From positions 1 through 32,668 of the forward strand of contig CAIYXP010000015.1 of assembly GCA_903930145.1 (NCBI GenBank): 32,668 bases of DNA, given 5' to 3'. The notes below the pieces were generated by a model. That model saw only the letters and a list, made by a program, of their open reading frames with translations. It searched no databases and was not told the origin of the DNA. Shown one piece after another: positions 1 through 8,039 of this stretch. Origin of the DNA: an uncultured Methylococcaceae bacterium (GTDB lineage: Bacteria > Pseudomonadota > Gammaproteobacteria > Methylococcales > Methylococcaceae). A program made the position numbers and the translations under genes. The stretch's first letter is position 1. Each line of letters opens with the position of its first letter.

Positions 1-297
1 GACCCCAAAGAAGCCGTCGAGGGTGCCAACATGGTGGTCACCGATGTTTGGGCCAGCATGGGCCAAGAAGAAGAACAGGCGCTGCGTGCCAAAGCCTTTG
101 CCAATTATCAAGTCGATTCCAAACTGATGGCAGCGGCAGCGCCAGAGGCTTTGTTCATGCATTGCCTTCCCGCCCATCGTGGTGAGGAAGTTTCAGCCGA
201 TGTCATTGATGGTTTGCAAAGCGTCATCTGGGATGAAGCCGAAAACCGTCTTCATGCCCAGAAAGCATTGTTGGAATTTCTGATGACCCCCGCATAG
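1..297 (+). CDS. argF: Ornithine carbamoyltransferase, C-terminal part (5' truncated by window edge)
   Basis: This is the last 98 codons of ornithine carbamoyltransferase, the cytoplasmic arginine-biosynthesis enzyme that makes citrulline from ornithine and carbamoyl phosphate. The reading frame is open from base 1. It carries [14 protein letters not shown], the ornithine-binding SMG loop of the family, followed by [14 protein letters not shown] with the HCLP motif whose Cys takes part in ornithine binding and catalysis. The C-terminus, [18 protein letters not shown], is the standard ending of anabolic OTCases. The N-terminal carbamoyl-phosphate domain lies upstream of the window. The following gene is on the same strand 92 bases away, and I see no clear terminator between them. 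argF and argI paralogues cannot be told apart here. Confidence 0.95.
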   Translation, partial: DPKEAVEGANMVVTDVWASMGQEEEQALRAKAFANYQVDSKLMAAAAPEALFMHCLPAHRGEEVSADVIDGLQSVIWDEAENRLHAQKALLEFLMTPA

Positions 298-389
298 GCA
301 TTTATTTTTCATCCACAAATTGCCCGGTCACGAACATTGGCGATTCTGGTAGAATTGATGGAACTCACACTGTGTTGAAGGGTATCCGC

Positions 390-1031
390 TTGAATAAATT
401 CCTGTGTGCCGTTTTATTGTCCGTCTGTGTCGAAGCAGTCGCAAACACCTCTGTATGGATTGTCGAGAAAGCTGACCAGACCGATAGTGTTACCGTGCAA
501 ATGCGTGCCGGACCAGGCAAAAAACATAAACCACTCAAACCTTTGCAAGTAGGCACTGAACTTTTCATTGTCAAAGGCAGTGCCGAGAAGAGTGGATTCA
601 CCAAAGTCATGGCAGAAACTGGCGAAGTGGGTTGGGTGGAAACCCGTTACCTAACTAAAACCCCAAATTCCACCGGGCAGAAAGCGGAAACACAGCAAGC
701 CAACCCACAAGGATTGGCGAGTGGAACAAAACCTAAGACGGTTGAGGAATTGACCGCCGAAAACGCCCGCTTGAACAGCGAAATCATCACCATACGCCAA
801 GCATCCGCCAACGCATTGCAAATACAAATTGAGCGCGACAAACTGACCGAAGACAAACGATCCTTAGTCAGCGAAGTTGAAATGCTCAAGCGTGAAAAAT
901 ACGCCATGGACACCAACGGTAAACAAAACTGGTTCATGATAGGTGCTGGGGTACTGTTGGCTGGCATCGCGCTCGGCGTAGTGCTACCTCGTTTGAGTTG
1001 GCGCAAAAAGAACAATTGGGAAACGTTTTAG
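390..1031 (+). CDS. SH3-domain envelope protein with coiled coil and C-terminal TM (TIGR04211/YgiM-like)
   Basis: Small membrane-anchored envelope protein, 213 aa from the start chosen here. The order is: a signal peptide (about residues 1-18, hydrophobic LCAVLLSVCVEAVA), a bacterial SH3 domain (about 22-90, with VQMRAGPGKKHK and GEVGWVETRYL), a polar linker, a predicted coiled coil (about 115-175, starting VEELTAENARLNSEI), one TM segment (about 180-200) and a short basic tail (RKKNNWETF). This is the layout of the TIGR04211/YgiM family, whose role is poorly defined. I chose TTG at 390 because GAAGGG lies 7 bases upstream and it puts the signal peptide at the N-terminus. A GTG at 372 would add six residues with a weaker ribosome site. 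Function beyond envelope association is not known. Confidence 0.8.
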   Translation: MNKFLCAVLLSVCVEAVANTSVWIVEKADQTDSVTVQMRAGPGKKHKPLKPLQVGTELFIVKGSAEKSGFTKVMAETGEVGWVETRYLTKTPNSTGQKAETQQANPQGLASGTKPKTVEELTAENARLNSEIITIRQASANALQIQIERDKLTEDKRSLVSEVEMLKREKYAMDTNGKQNWFMIGAGVLLAGIALGVVLPRLSWRKKNNWETF

Positions 1032-1071
1032 GAATTTCAATCAGACAAATAATTATTAATAGAAAATAATC

Positions 1072-1977
1072 ATGCAAACATTGACTGAGTATCTTCCGCT
1101 ATATGGTAAATGGATACGGGAACAAGATAAAATAATTTGCTCCAGTTCCCTTGAAGACGATAATCATGGTTTTGCATTGTTTGGATATGATTTGGAAGAC
1201 GGGGAAATTGAAGCTGAGATTTCGTTGGGAGGCGACATTCTGCAAGGAGGTGCAATGATTGTTTTCAGGGCTAACGGACATGAGCTATATTATGGTGCAG
1301 GAGTAGGCGTTTGGGATGATGCATATGAGCTAAGTGAAGGAAAAAAATTCCAACTCACTCGGCTTGTAGGTGTTGGCAGCAGATCAAATATTGAACCAAA
1401 TCGCATTTATCATTTCAAGATCGTGCTTGAGGGGCAGAAAGTTGATGTTTATGTCGATTCGGTCAAGGTGATAAGTTACCAAAATCTACCAAGGCAAACA
1501 GGTACTAGCGTTGGCTTGTTTTGTCATAGAAGGACTCATGCTTCTTTCAGTAATGTCAGAGTTGTCTCGGCTCGCCCCAAAGCTTTTGTCGCCATGCAAT
1601 TCTCTGAACCCTATAACGAAGTCTATAGAGATGCTGTTGAGCCTTTGGTCAAGGAAATTGGTTTCGAACCGCTTCGTATTGATGATATTTATGGTCCAGG
1701 CATCATCATTAACGACATTATCAACAATTTATCTGAGTCTACAATAGTCCTTGCGGAAATTTCAGAGAAGAATGCAAATGTCTATTATGAACTTGGACTG
1801 GCCCATGCTTTTGGAAAGCCAACATTGCTCATGGCGACAAAAGGCACGTCCCTTCCGTTTGATGTAGGTTCTCATCGCACCATATGTTATGAAAATACTA
1901 TTGCGGGCCGGACTAAGTTGCAAACATCTCTGAGGCATAGCCTAATGAGTTTGTTAGGCCGCAGTATCAATAATTAG
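1072..1977 (+). CDS. Beta-sandwich (ConA/LamG-like) domain fused to a nucleoside 2-deoxyribosyltransferase/TIR-like domain
   Basis: Two-domain protein of 301 aa with no signal peptide or TM segment, so probably cytoplasmic. Residues about 1-165 are rich in beta strands and resemble a ConA/LamG-type or DUF1080-like sandwich (FKIVLEGQKVDVYVDSVKV, TSVGLFCHRRTHASFSNVRV). Residues about 168-295 resemble the NDT-like/TIR-like effector fold: strand AFVAMQF (171-177), RIDDIYGPG (202-210), then NANVYYELGLAHAFGKP (234-250). E240 sits where NDT-family enzymes have their catalytic Glu. Such domains are known as nucleotide- or NAD-directed effectors in bacterial conflict systems; applying that here is inference. 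Base composition is low: hand counts of three 60-base lines give 33-47% G+C against 60% in one line of ilvD. No clear Shine-Dalgarno precedes the ATG. Transfer into an argF-ilvD interval is likely. No partner gene is adjacent. Confidence 0.7.
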   Translation: MQTLTEYLPLYGKWIREQDKIICSSSLEDDNHGFALFGYDLEDGEIEAEISLGGDILQGGAMIVFRANGHELYYGAGVGVWDDAYELSEGKKFQLTRLVGVGSRSNIEPNRIYHFKIVLEGQKVDVYVDSVKVISYQNLPRQTGTSVGLFCHRRTHASFSNVRVVSARPKAFVAMQFSEPYNEVYRDAVEPLVKEIGFEPLRIDDIYGPGIIINDIINNLSESTIVLAEISEKNANVYYELGLAHAFGKPTLLMATKGTSLPFDVGSHRTICYENTIAGRTKLQTSLRHSLMSLLGRSINN

Positions 1978-1998
1978 TTTTTTGCTAGTTATAGGCTT

Positions 1999-2026
1999 CA
2001 ACCATTATTAGATTTAATAATGGTTG
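1999..2026 (+). terminator. Hairpin after the NDT-like gene, possible terminator
   Basis: A perfect inverted repeat has arms 1999-2010 and 2015-2026 (12 bp, 4-base loop GATT), 21 bases after the stop of the NDT-like gene and 52 bases before ilvD. Only three T residues follow on the plus strand, so a rho-independent terminator is possible but weak. It could also be an operator or mRNA structure ahead of ilvD. Confidence 0.4.
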
Positions 2027-2078
2027 TTTGGAAAAAACTTATATTCAAATAATTTAGTATACTGAAGGATATTATTAT

Positions 2079-3767
2079 ATGACCAACAAAACCCGCCAAT
2101 TTTCCTCCCTCGTCGTAGACGGCATGGAACGTGCCCCTAGCCGTGCCATGCTCTACCCTGTGGGCTTCACTGACGCTGACTTTAAAAAGCCGCAAATCGG
2201 CATCGCCTCGACATGGAGCATGGTCACGCCCTGTAATATGCACATCAACCGGCTAGCCGACGATGCGGCAAGAGGGGTGGACGGGCATGGCGGCAAAGCC
2301 GTGGTGTTCAACACCATCACCATCTCCGACGGCATTTCGATGGGAACTGAGGGAATGAAATACTCGCTGGTGTCACGGGAAGTCATCGCCGACTCGATAG
2401 AAACCGTGGTCGGTTGCCAAGGTTTCGACGGGTTGGTTGCCATCGGCGGCTGCGACAAGAACATGCCCGGGTGCATGATTGCCATTGCCCGGCTCAACCG
2501 GCCGGCAGTGTTCGTTTATGGCGGCACGATCCTTCCCGGCTGCCATAACGACAAGAAGCTGGATGTCGTTTCCGTGTTCGAAGCCGTCGGTGCAAGGGCC
2601 AATGGCAAGATAGATGATGCCGAACTCAAGGCCATCGAATCCAAGGCCATTCCCGGGGCTGGTTCTTGTGGTGGCATGTACACGGCCAACACGATGGCTT
2701 CAGCCATTGAGGCGTTGGGCATGAGCCTACCCGGCAGTTCCGCACAAGCCGCCATTTCCCAAGACAAGACATTGGATTGTGAACGCGCAGGCGAACAAGT
2801 GGTTAAATTGCTGGAGCTAGGCATCAAACCCAGCGACATCATGACCAAGAAGGCGTTTGAGAACGCCATCACGGTCGTTATCGCCCTAGGCGGTTCCACA
2901 AATGCGGTGCTACATTTGCTCGCCATGGCCTATGCCTCCAATGTCGATTTGAGCATAGACGACTTCACCCGCGTCGGACAGCATGTGCCGATGCTGGCCG
3001 ACCTCAAGCCTAGCGGCAAATACACAATGGCGGAATTGGTTGAAATCGGCGGCATTCAACCGTTGATGAAAGAATTGCTCAAAGCCGGGCTGTTGCATGG
3101 CGACTGCCTGACTGTCACAGGCCATACCATGGCGGAAAACTTAGCCAAAGCCCCGGATTATCCGGTAGGCCAATCCATCATCAAACCCTTGGACCAGCCC
3201 ATCAAAAAAGATAGCCATTTGGTCATTTTGCGTGGCAACCTCGCCCCTGAAGGTGCGGTCGCCAAAATAACCGGCAAGGAAGGCTTGCAATTCACGGGTA
3301 CTGCTCGGGTGTTTGAATGCGAGGAAATGGCCTTGAAAGCGATACTTGACGGCACTGTGGTGAAGGGCGATGTCATCGTCATCCGCTTTGAGGGGCCAAA
3401 AGGCGGACCTGGCATGAGGGAGATGCTCTCCCCCACCTCTGCGGTGATGGGCAAGGGCTTGGGGCAGGAAGTCGCATTAATCACCGACGGTCGCTTTTCC
3501 GGCGGAACCCATGGGTTCGTGGTCGGACACATCACCCCGGAAGCCTATGTCGGCGGACCTTTGGCAGTCGTCGAAAATGGCGACAAGATCACCATTGATG
3601 CCGAATCCCACGAGCTAAGCTTGCATGTCGAACCAGAAGAAATCAGTCGGCGATTGGCAGCTTGGCAACAACCCAAACGTCGCTATACCCACGGAGTATT
3701 GGCAAAATACGCCAAATTGGTCTGCTCGGCCTCGGAAGGCGCGGTGACGGATAAGTATTTGGATTGA
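2079..3767 (+). CDS. ilvD: Dihydroxy-acid dehydratase
   Basis: Cytoplasmic Fe-S dehydratase that converts 2,3-dihydroxy-isovalerate and 2,3-dihydroxy-3-methylvalerate to the 2-keto acids in valine/isoleucine synthesis, and supplies the pantothenate precursor. Full length at 562 aa, close to the 555-570 aa usual for the short form. The three cysteines expected to hold the cluster are present: C52 (MVTPCNMH), C125 ([11 protein letters not shown]) and C197 ([14 protein letters not shown]). The conserved [12 protein letters not shown] and [14 protein letters not shown] segments follow in the C-terminal half. The ATG at 2079 is preceded by GAAGGA with 9-base spacing. The gene stands alone between the AT-rich NDT-like gene and a convergent truA, with a strong terminator downstream. 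Whether the cluster is [2Fe-2S] or [4Fe-4S] cannot be read from sequence. Confidence 0.97.
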   Translation: MTNKTRQFSSLVVDGMERAPSRAMLYPVGFTDADFKKPQIGIASTWSMVTPCNMHINRLADDAARGVDGHGGKAVVFNTITISDGISMGTEGMKYSLVSREVIADSIETVVGCQGFDGLVAIGGCDKNMPGCMIAIARLNRPAVFVYGGTILPGCHNDKKLDVVSVFEAVGARANGKIDDAELKAIESKAIPGAGSCGGMYTANTMASAIEALGMSLPGSSAQAAISQDKTLDCERAGEQVVKLLELGIKPSDIMTKKAFENAITVVIALGGSTNAVLHLLAMAYASNVDLSIDDFTRVGQHVPMLADLKPSGKYTMAELVEIGGIQPLMKELLKAGLLHGDCLTVTGHTMAENLAKAPDYPVGQSIIKPLDQPIKKDSHLVILRGNLAPEGAVAKITGKEGLQFTGTARVFECEEMALKAILDGTVVKGDVIVIRFEGPKGGPGMREMLSPTSAVMGKGLGQEVALITDGRFSGGTHGFVVGHITPEAYVGGPLAVVENGDKITIDAESHELSLHVEPEEISRRLAAWQQPKRRYTHGVLAKYAKLVCSASEGAVTDKYLD

Positions 3768-3780
3768 TTTTTCAAAAGAC

Positions 3781-3804
3781 CGGCTCGGTTTTTAAACCGA
3801 GCCG
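3781..3804. terminator. Bidirectional terminator between ilvD and truA
   Basis: An inverted repeat CGGCTCGGTTT / AAACCGAGCCG (3781-3791, 3794-3804) lies 13 bases after the ilvD stop and 10 bases beyond the truA stop. Its GC stem is flanked by A/T runs, so it can act for both convergent genes. Confidence 0.8.
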
Positions 3805-3814
3805 ACCTGACTAC

Positions 3815-4639
3815 CTAATCCCTCTCACCTTCCTTGTGGTCATACCGGGCGGCATTGGGGGGCAACAAATCGAATATGGGGTCTTTGGGAAGCCCGAATG
3901 TAGGCGGATAATATACCCCGCCTAGATACAAACCATCCGAAGGGGCAGTGACACCGCCCTGCTTGCGATCACGCACAGCCAACAATTCCCCAGTCCAGTC
4001 CGGTTCCCGCTTGCCGCTACCAATCTCCATCAACACCCCGGCGATATTGCGCACCATGTGATGGAGAAAAGCATTGGCTGACAATTCGATGATGACCCTG
4101 TCATGTTCCCTGCTCACTCGGATAAAATGCATAATCCTGCGCGGACTCAGCGACTGGCAACCTTGGGCACGGAAGGAAGTGAAATCATGATCGCCAACCA
4201 AATGATTGGCCGCTCCCTGCATTTTAATCTCATCCAAAGGATTGAAACACCAAGTGACTTGCTTGCGAAACAAGGCGGATTTCATCGGACGGTTGAGGAT
4301 GACATAACGATAATAGCGGGCGATGGCACTAAAACGGGCATGGAAACTCTGATCCACCTCCCTTGCCCACAATACCCGCACATCATCGGGCAAATTGGCA
4401 TTGCCACCGAGTAGCCATGCCCTGCTTTCCCGTTGGACGCAGGTGTCGAAATGAACCACTTGTTCCAAGGCATGAACCCCGGCGTCGGTGCGTCCCGCGC
4501 AATGAACCGTGATTGGCTCCGCCGCGACTTGGCTTAACGCCTCCTCGACGCAAGCCTGCACATTGCGCTGATTAAGTTGCCACTGCCAACCGACAAATGC
4601 CGAGCCGTCATATTCCAAGCCTAGGGCGATGCGGGGCAT
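3815..4639 (-). CDS. truA: tRNA pseudouridine(38-40) synthase TruA
   Basis: Isomerises U38, U39 and U40 in the tRNA anticodon stem to pseudouridine. The protein is 274 aa, the normal family length. The catalytic motif AGRTDAGVHA places the nucleophilic aspartate at D52, followed by a basic strand. The active-site region YYRYVILNRP and the C-terminal motif FLHHMVRNIAGVLMEIGSGK are also present. The start MPRIALGLEYDGSAFVGWQ is typical, although no strong ribosome site is visible upstream. It is the last gene of a minus-strand run fhs-hicB-hicA-truA, but 166 bases separate it from hicA, so it may have its own promoter. In many gammaproteobacteria truA instead lies between usg/fimV and trpF, so its placement here is not the common one. 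Confidence 0.96.
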   Translation of the reverse strand: MPRIALGLEYDGSAFVGWQWQLNQRNVQACVEEALSQVAAEPITVHCAGRTDAGVHALEQVVHFDTCVQRESRAWLLGGNANLPDDVRVLWAREVDQSFHARFSAIARYYRYVILNRPMKSALFRKQVTWCFNPLDEIKMQGAANHLVGDHDFTSFRAQGCQSLSPRRIMHFIRVSREHDRVIIELSANAFLHHMVRNIAGVLMEIGSGKREPDWTGELLAVRDRKQGGVTAPSDGLYLGGVYYPPTFGLPKDPIFDLLPPNAARYDHKEGERD

Positions 4640-4805
4640 AAGTTATCAATCACTTGTAGTCCAGAAAAAGCCCATTCTGAGCGGGTGTTTCGTGTAAATA
4701 TAAAATCTGTCACGGCAGTGATTTTCCAGATGCTGGAATATAAACGGGAGATACTAACCATGCGCAGCACCTAGCCCACATTAAAATAATCGCTTGATTG
4801 GCAAT
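4640..4805. other. Intergenic stretch hicA-truA, no gene seen
   Basis: 166 AT-rich bases containing a small inverted repeat (TTCCAG at 4724-4729, CTGGAA at 4733-4738). It may hold the truA promoter on the minus strand, but I could not pick convincing -35/-10 boxes. Confidence 0.3.
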
Positions 4806-5018
4806 TCAAAGCAACGCATTGAATTGTATGGCGGAAAGCCCCGCATCCTTAACAATGCCACCCATCGTAAATGCCTTAATTGGATTGTGACGGGGAATTG
4901 TCAACATTCTTTCACCGTTACTCATGACTATATGCTTGCCTTGCCTGATTACCCGAAACCCTGCCTTTTCGAGTGCGCGTACCGCGTCGAGATGGTTGAT
5001 GCCGGGAATTTTGGACAT
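4806..5018 (-). CDS. hicA: HicA-type mRNA interferase toxin
   Basis: A 70-aa toxin of the HicA/YcfA family, dsRBD-like proteins that cleave mRNA in translation-dependent fashion. MSKIPGI and DAVRALEKAGFRVIRQGKH place the catalytic histidine at H29 (family pattern G-x-H). The family core IPRHNPIKAF and the ending GIVKDAGLS complete the fold. I start at the ATG at 5018, two bases after the hicB stop; a TTG at 5024 would overlap that stop. Either way the toxin is probably translationally coupled to the upstream antitoxin. In this order (antitoxin first) tight repression of toxin synthesis is expected. The pair sits between two core genes, as mobile toxin-antitoxin modules often do. Confidence 0.88.
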   Translation of the reverse strand: MSKIPGINHLDAVRALEKAGFRVIRQGKHIVMSNGERMLTIPRHNPIKAFTMGGIVKDAGLSAIQFNALL

Positions 5019-5020
5019 AA

Positions 5021-5218
5021 TCAAGCCGCAATGTCAATTTCATAGGTTTCGAGTTCTGCACTAAGGTCTTGTATCCCAGCGAGATAATCCTGAATCGCAT
5101 CCTGAATATTACGCAAGGCTTCTTCCTCGGTGTCCCCTTCCGACCAGCAACCCGGCAAGCCGGGAACAGAAACAGAAATTCCATCCTCATTACGATGGAA
5201 AACAACGGTATATTTCAT
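5021..5218 (-). CDS. hicB: HicB-type antitoxin, short form without DNA-binding tail
   Basis: A 65-aa antitoxin with the partial RNase H-like HicB fold: MKYTVVFHRNEDGISVSVPG, then LPGCWSEGDTEEEALRNIQD, then a short helix. It should bind and block HicA. Many HicB proteins carry a C-terminal ribbon-helix-helix or HTH for autoregulation; here the protein ends at about the limit of the HicB core (LETYEIDIAA), so no DNA-binding domain is visible. The ATG at 5218 has a GAGG ribosome site about 8 bases upstream. The gene starts only 20 bases after the fhs stop on the same strand, so read-through from fhs could drive the module. Loss of autoregulation is an inference from length. Confidence 0.88.
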   Translation of the reverse strand: MKYTVVFHRNEDGISVSVPGLPGCWSEGDTEEEALRNIQDAIQDYLAGIQDLSAELETYEIDIAA

Positions 5219-5238
5219 TATGACGACCTCGCAAATAA

Positions 5239-6912
5239 TTAGAACAACCCGCTAATCTTCCCCATCTCGTCAACATCGATGCGTTCCGCCGCAGGGTTTT
5301 TAGGCAAACCCGGCATGGTCATAATGCTGCCACAAATCACCACAACAAACTCCGCGCCATGGGCCGGGCGGACTTCACGTATGGGTAAAATGTGGCCGGT
5401 CGGCGCACCTTTGAGCGTGGGGTCGTGAGAGAAGGAGGTTTGCGTCTTGGCAATGCACACTGGAAAATGGCTGTATTCCTCGCTGAGTTCCGCCAACTGC
5501 CTACGCGCCTTGATGTCGGCGGTAATGTCGGCAGCGCCGTAGATTTTAGTGGCGATGGCTTTGATTTTGTCCCATAACGGGGCATGTTCATCATAGAGGA
5601 ATCGAAAACCCGTCTCGCCTTTGTCCAATATCGATAGCACTTCATGGGCCAGGTTTTCAGCCCCTTTGCCGCCTTCAGCCCAATGGGTGCAAACAATCGC
5701 TTTGGAACCGAGCGCCTCGACCTTCTGTTTCAGCAAATCGACCTCGGCGGGCGTGTCGGATACAAAATGATTGATGCCCACCACGCAAGGCAAACCAAAT
5801 TGTTGCTGGATATTGGTCAAATGTCGTTCTAAATTGACAAAGCCACGCTCCAAAGCTTCCAGATTTTCCACACCCAGATCTTTCACCTCCACCCCACCAT
5901 GGGATTTTAACGCCCTCACCGTGGCGACCAGCACCACTACATCGGGTTGGATGCCGGCTTTGCGACATTTGATGTCGATGAATTTCTCCGCCCCCAAATC
6001 CGCGCCAAACCCTGCCTCGGTGACAACAATGTCAGCCAATTTCAACGCTGTTTTAGTCGCAATAACCGTATTGCAACCATGCGCAATATTGGCAAACGGT
6101 CCACCGTGGACAAACACCGGGTTATTCTCCAAGGTCTGGACCAAATTGGGCAATAGTGCATCTTTCAACAAGGCCGCCATCGCACCGTGGGCTTTCAGGT
6201 CACGGGCAAAAATGGCTTTATTATCACCCAAGGTGTATCCCACCAAGATATTGCCGAGCCGCTCACGCAATTCTTTGATGGAGTTGGACAGGCACAGGAT
6301 TGCCATCACCTCGGAAGCGGCAATGATGTCAAAGCCGTCTTGACGGGGAAAACCATTGGGGGCACCGCCCAAGGCAACGACCATTTCACGCAAGGCCCGG
6401 TCATTCATGTCGATGACACGCTTCCAATGCAAGCGACGCACATCCAAGTTAAGTTCATTGCCTTGATGGATGTGGTTGTCGATCATCGCCGACAACAAAT
6501 TATGGGCTACGCCAATGGCATGGAAATCCCCGGTGAAGTGCAAGTTGATGTCCTCCATGGGCATGACTTGGGAATAACCACCACCGGCCGCCCCGCCCTT
6601 CACTCCAAAGCAGGGACCCAGTGCGGGCTCGCGCAAGCAAATCATGCTTTTATGCCCCAGCCGGTTAAGGGCATCACCTAAACCCACGGTGGTCGTGGTT
6701 TTGCCCTCACCGGCGGGTGTGGGGCTGATGGCTGTCACCAATACCAGTTTACCGTCGGGCCTGTCCTTCAGACCTTCGATAAACTCCAATGACAATTTGG
6801 CCTTGTAACGGCCATAAGGGTCAAGATGTTCCGCATCAATGCCTAGCTTGTCTTTGGCTAGGCTAATGATCGGTTCCATTTTGGCAAGTTGTGCGATTTC
6901 AATGTCGGACAT
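5239..6912 (-). CDS. fhs: Formate--tetrahydrofolate ligase
   Basis: ATP-dependent ligase making 10-formyl-THF from formate and THF in cytoplasmic one-carbon metabolism. Full length at 557 aa (family about 550-560). The ATP-binding P-loop [15 protein letters not shown] is at residues 65-79. The diagnostic [20 protein letters not shown] segment follows at about 94-113, and [14 protein letters not shown] and the C-terminal [15 protein letters not shown] are also present. The ATG at 6912 is preceded by AGGAG with 5-base spacing, a strong site. It is divergent from cysH across a 266-base region that contains palindromes. Fhs is absent from many gammaproteobacteria, which use FolD for the same step; its presence fits formate assimilation in a methylotroph-like lineage, though this is not proof. 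Confidence 0.97.
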   Translation of the reverse strand: MSDIEIAQLAKMEPIISLAKDKLGIDAEHLDPYGRYKAKLSLEFIEGLKDRPDGKLVLVTAISPTPAGEGKTTTTVGLGDALNRLGHKSMICLREPALGPCFGVKGGAAGGGYSQVMPMEDINLHFTGDFHAIGVAHNLLSAMIDNHIHQGNELNLDVRRLHWKRVIDMNDRALREMVVALGGAPNGFPRQDGFDIIAASEVMAILCLSNSIKELRERLGNILVGYTLGDNKAIFARDLKAHGAMAALLKDALLPNLVQTLENNPVFVHGGPFANIAHGCNTVIATKTALKLADIVVTEAGFGADLGAEKFIDIKCRKAGIQPDVVVLVATVRALKSHGGVEVKDLGVENLEALERGFVNLERHLTNIQQQFGLPCVVGINHFVSDTPAEVDLLKQKVEALGSKAIVCTHWAEGGKGAENLAHEVLSILDKGETGFRFLYDEHAPLWDKIKAIATKIYGAADITADIKARRQLAELSEEYSHFPVCIAKTQTSFSHDPTLKGAPTGHILPIREVRPAHGAEFVVVICGSIMTMPGLPKNPAAERIDVDEMGKISGLF

Positions 6913-6972
6913 GTGAACTCCTAGTGATTTGGCATCTTCATGGCGCTAAACGAAGGGAAGCGAGAACCCGAC

Positions 6973-7010
6973 GCTGATATGGCGTTTGAAAATAGGACTA
7001 TTTTATCAGC
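6973..7010. promoter_or_regulatory. Nested palindrome in the fhs-cysH divergent promoter region
   Basis: AAAATAG-GA-CTATTTT (6989-7004) is a near-perfect palindrome enclosed by GCTGATA (6973-6979) and TATCAGC (7004-7010). It lies 60-100 bases upstream of the fhs ATG. It is a candidate operator; no matching regulator gene is seen in the window. Confidence 0.35.
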
Positions 7011-7152
7011 GAAAACAGCCATTCACGACTAAAACAGTAAAAAGACTTTGACCATGTTGTACGTGGCGGTTTACGCAAGCCTTTCTTCGGAATTAAACGA
7101 CTTGAAATTTCTGCGCTACATTTGCCAGTTTCTTGCATTTCGGCTAAAGTCG

Positions 7153-7166
7153 CTATTTTCAAATAG
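7153..7166. promoter_or_regulatory. Second palindrome just upstream of cysH
   Basis: CTATTT-TC-AAATAG is a 6-bp inverted repeat 12 bases before the cysH ATG. Its half-sites match those of the palindrome at 6989-7004 in the opposite arrangement, which suggests a shared binding protein or chance in AT-rich DNA. Confidence 0.25.
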
Positions 7167-7178
7167 TATTTGGACGAC

Positions 7179-7922
7179 ATGAGCAACCCATTATTTGACT
7201 TAGACACCCTCAAAGCTGAACTTGCCGACCATAACCCCCGCGCAGTCCTAAGCGCAGCACTGGAATATTTTGGCAACAACCTTGCCGTGTCCTTCAGTGG
7301 TGCGGAAGATGTGGCTGTGGTTCACCTTGCTTCCAGACTGAAGCCTGGAATCAATGTTTTCTGCTTGGACACTGGACGCCTTCACCCGGAAACCTACCGT
7401 TTTATCGAAAAAGTGCGTGAACAATTCGACATTAACTTGGAAGTGTTAAACCCGTCAAGTCAGGAGTTGGAAAATTTCGTCAGGGCCAAGGGATTGTTCA
7501 GCTTTTATCAGGATGGACACACGGAATGCTGTGGCATACGCAAGGTTGCACCTTTGCGCCGTAAGCTTGCCACAGTGGGCGCCTGGGTGACTGGTCAGCG
7601 CCGCGACCAGAATCCAACTAGATCGGACTTGGAAGAAGTGGAACTGGACACCACCTTTTCAACGCCCGAAAAATCACTTTACAAATTCAATCCCATGGCC
7701 AAATGGACTTCAGCCCAAGTGTGGGACTATATTGAAGCCTACGAATTGCCCTACAACGAGTTGCATACCAAGGGTTTCATCAGCATTGGCTGTGAACCCT
7801 GCACCCGCACTGTGCTGCCTAACCAACACGAACGCTCCGGGCGTTGGTGGTGGGAAGATGCCACAAAAAAAGAATGCGGACTCCATGCCGGGAATTTGCA
7901 TGAATCATCAAACGGTCATTGA
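7179..7922 (+). CDS. cysH: Phosphoadenylyl/adenylyl-sulfate reductase, Fe-S (APS reductase) type
   Basis: Assimilatory reductase releasing sulfite from activated sulfate in the cytoplasm. It is 247 aa from the ATG at 7179; a TTG at 7170 would add three residues. The PP-loop region is [16 protein letters not shown] (35-50). A CC pair (C117/C118 in TECCGIRK) and CxxC (C205/C208 in GCEPCTR) together form the [4Fe-4S] ligand set that marks APS-type rather than E. coli-type PAPS reductases. The catalytic cysteine is C233 in ECGLH near the C-terminus. By family knowledge this set indicates APS as the likely substrate, with electrons from thioredoxin; some Fe-S enzymes also accept PAPS. No other cys genes are adjacent. 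It is divergent from fhs. Confidence 0.95.
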   Translation: MSNPLFDLDTLKAELADHNPRAVLSAALEYFGNNLAVSFSGAEDVAVVHLASRLKPGINVFCLDTGRLHPETYRFIEKVREQFDINLEVLNPSSQELENFVRAKGLFSFYQDGHTECCGIRKVAPLRRKLATVGAWVTGQRRDQNPTRSDLEEVELDTTFSTPEKSLYKFNPMAKWTSAQVWDYIEAYELPYNELHTKGFISIGCEPCTRTVLPNQHERSGRWWWEDATKKECGLHAGNLHESSNGH

Positions 7923-7973
7923 CAATAATTAGTAGGCCGCCATCGCCATGCCAATCACGAACTGGCTACAGCC

Positions 7974-7997
7974 TTGGCAGCAAATACTTGCTGCCAA
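7974..7997 (+). terminator. Hairpin downstream of cysH
   Basis: TTGGCAGCAA (7974-7983) and TTGCTGCCAA (7988-7997) form a perfect 10-bp stem with loop ATAC, 51 bases after the cysH stop and 42 before the next gene. No T run follows, so it is either a weak terminator or another mRNA structure. Confidence 0.45.
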
Positions 7998-8039
7998 ATG
8001 GATAAGAACGTCTGAACCTAGTTCACAAGAACTGAATCC

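Noticed and set aside
2028-2063. TTGGAA and TATACT as an ilvD promoter
   Set aside because: The spacing is about 24 bases and the -10 box would touch the ribosome site, so it does not fit a sigma-70 promoter.
4760-4774. Tiny frame (ATG then three codons and a stop) upstream of truA on the opposite strand
   Set aside because: A leader-peptide idea was considered, but it is on the plus strand with no plus-strand gene downstream to regulate.
5771-6343. Plus-strand open frame (190 codons) opposite fhs
   Set aside because: It is antisense to a full-length, motif-complete fhs and contains no recognisable domain.
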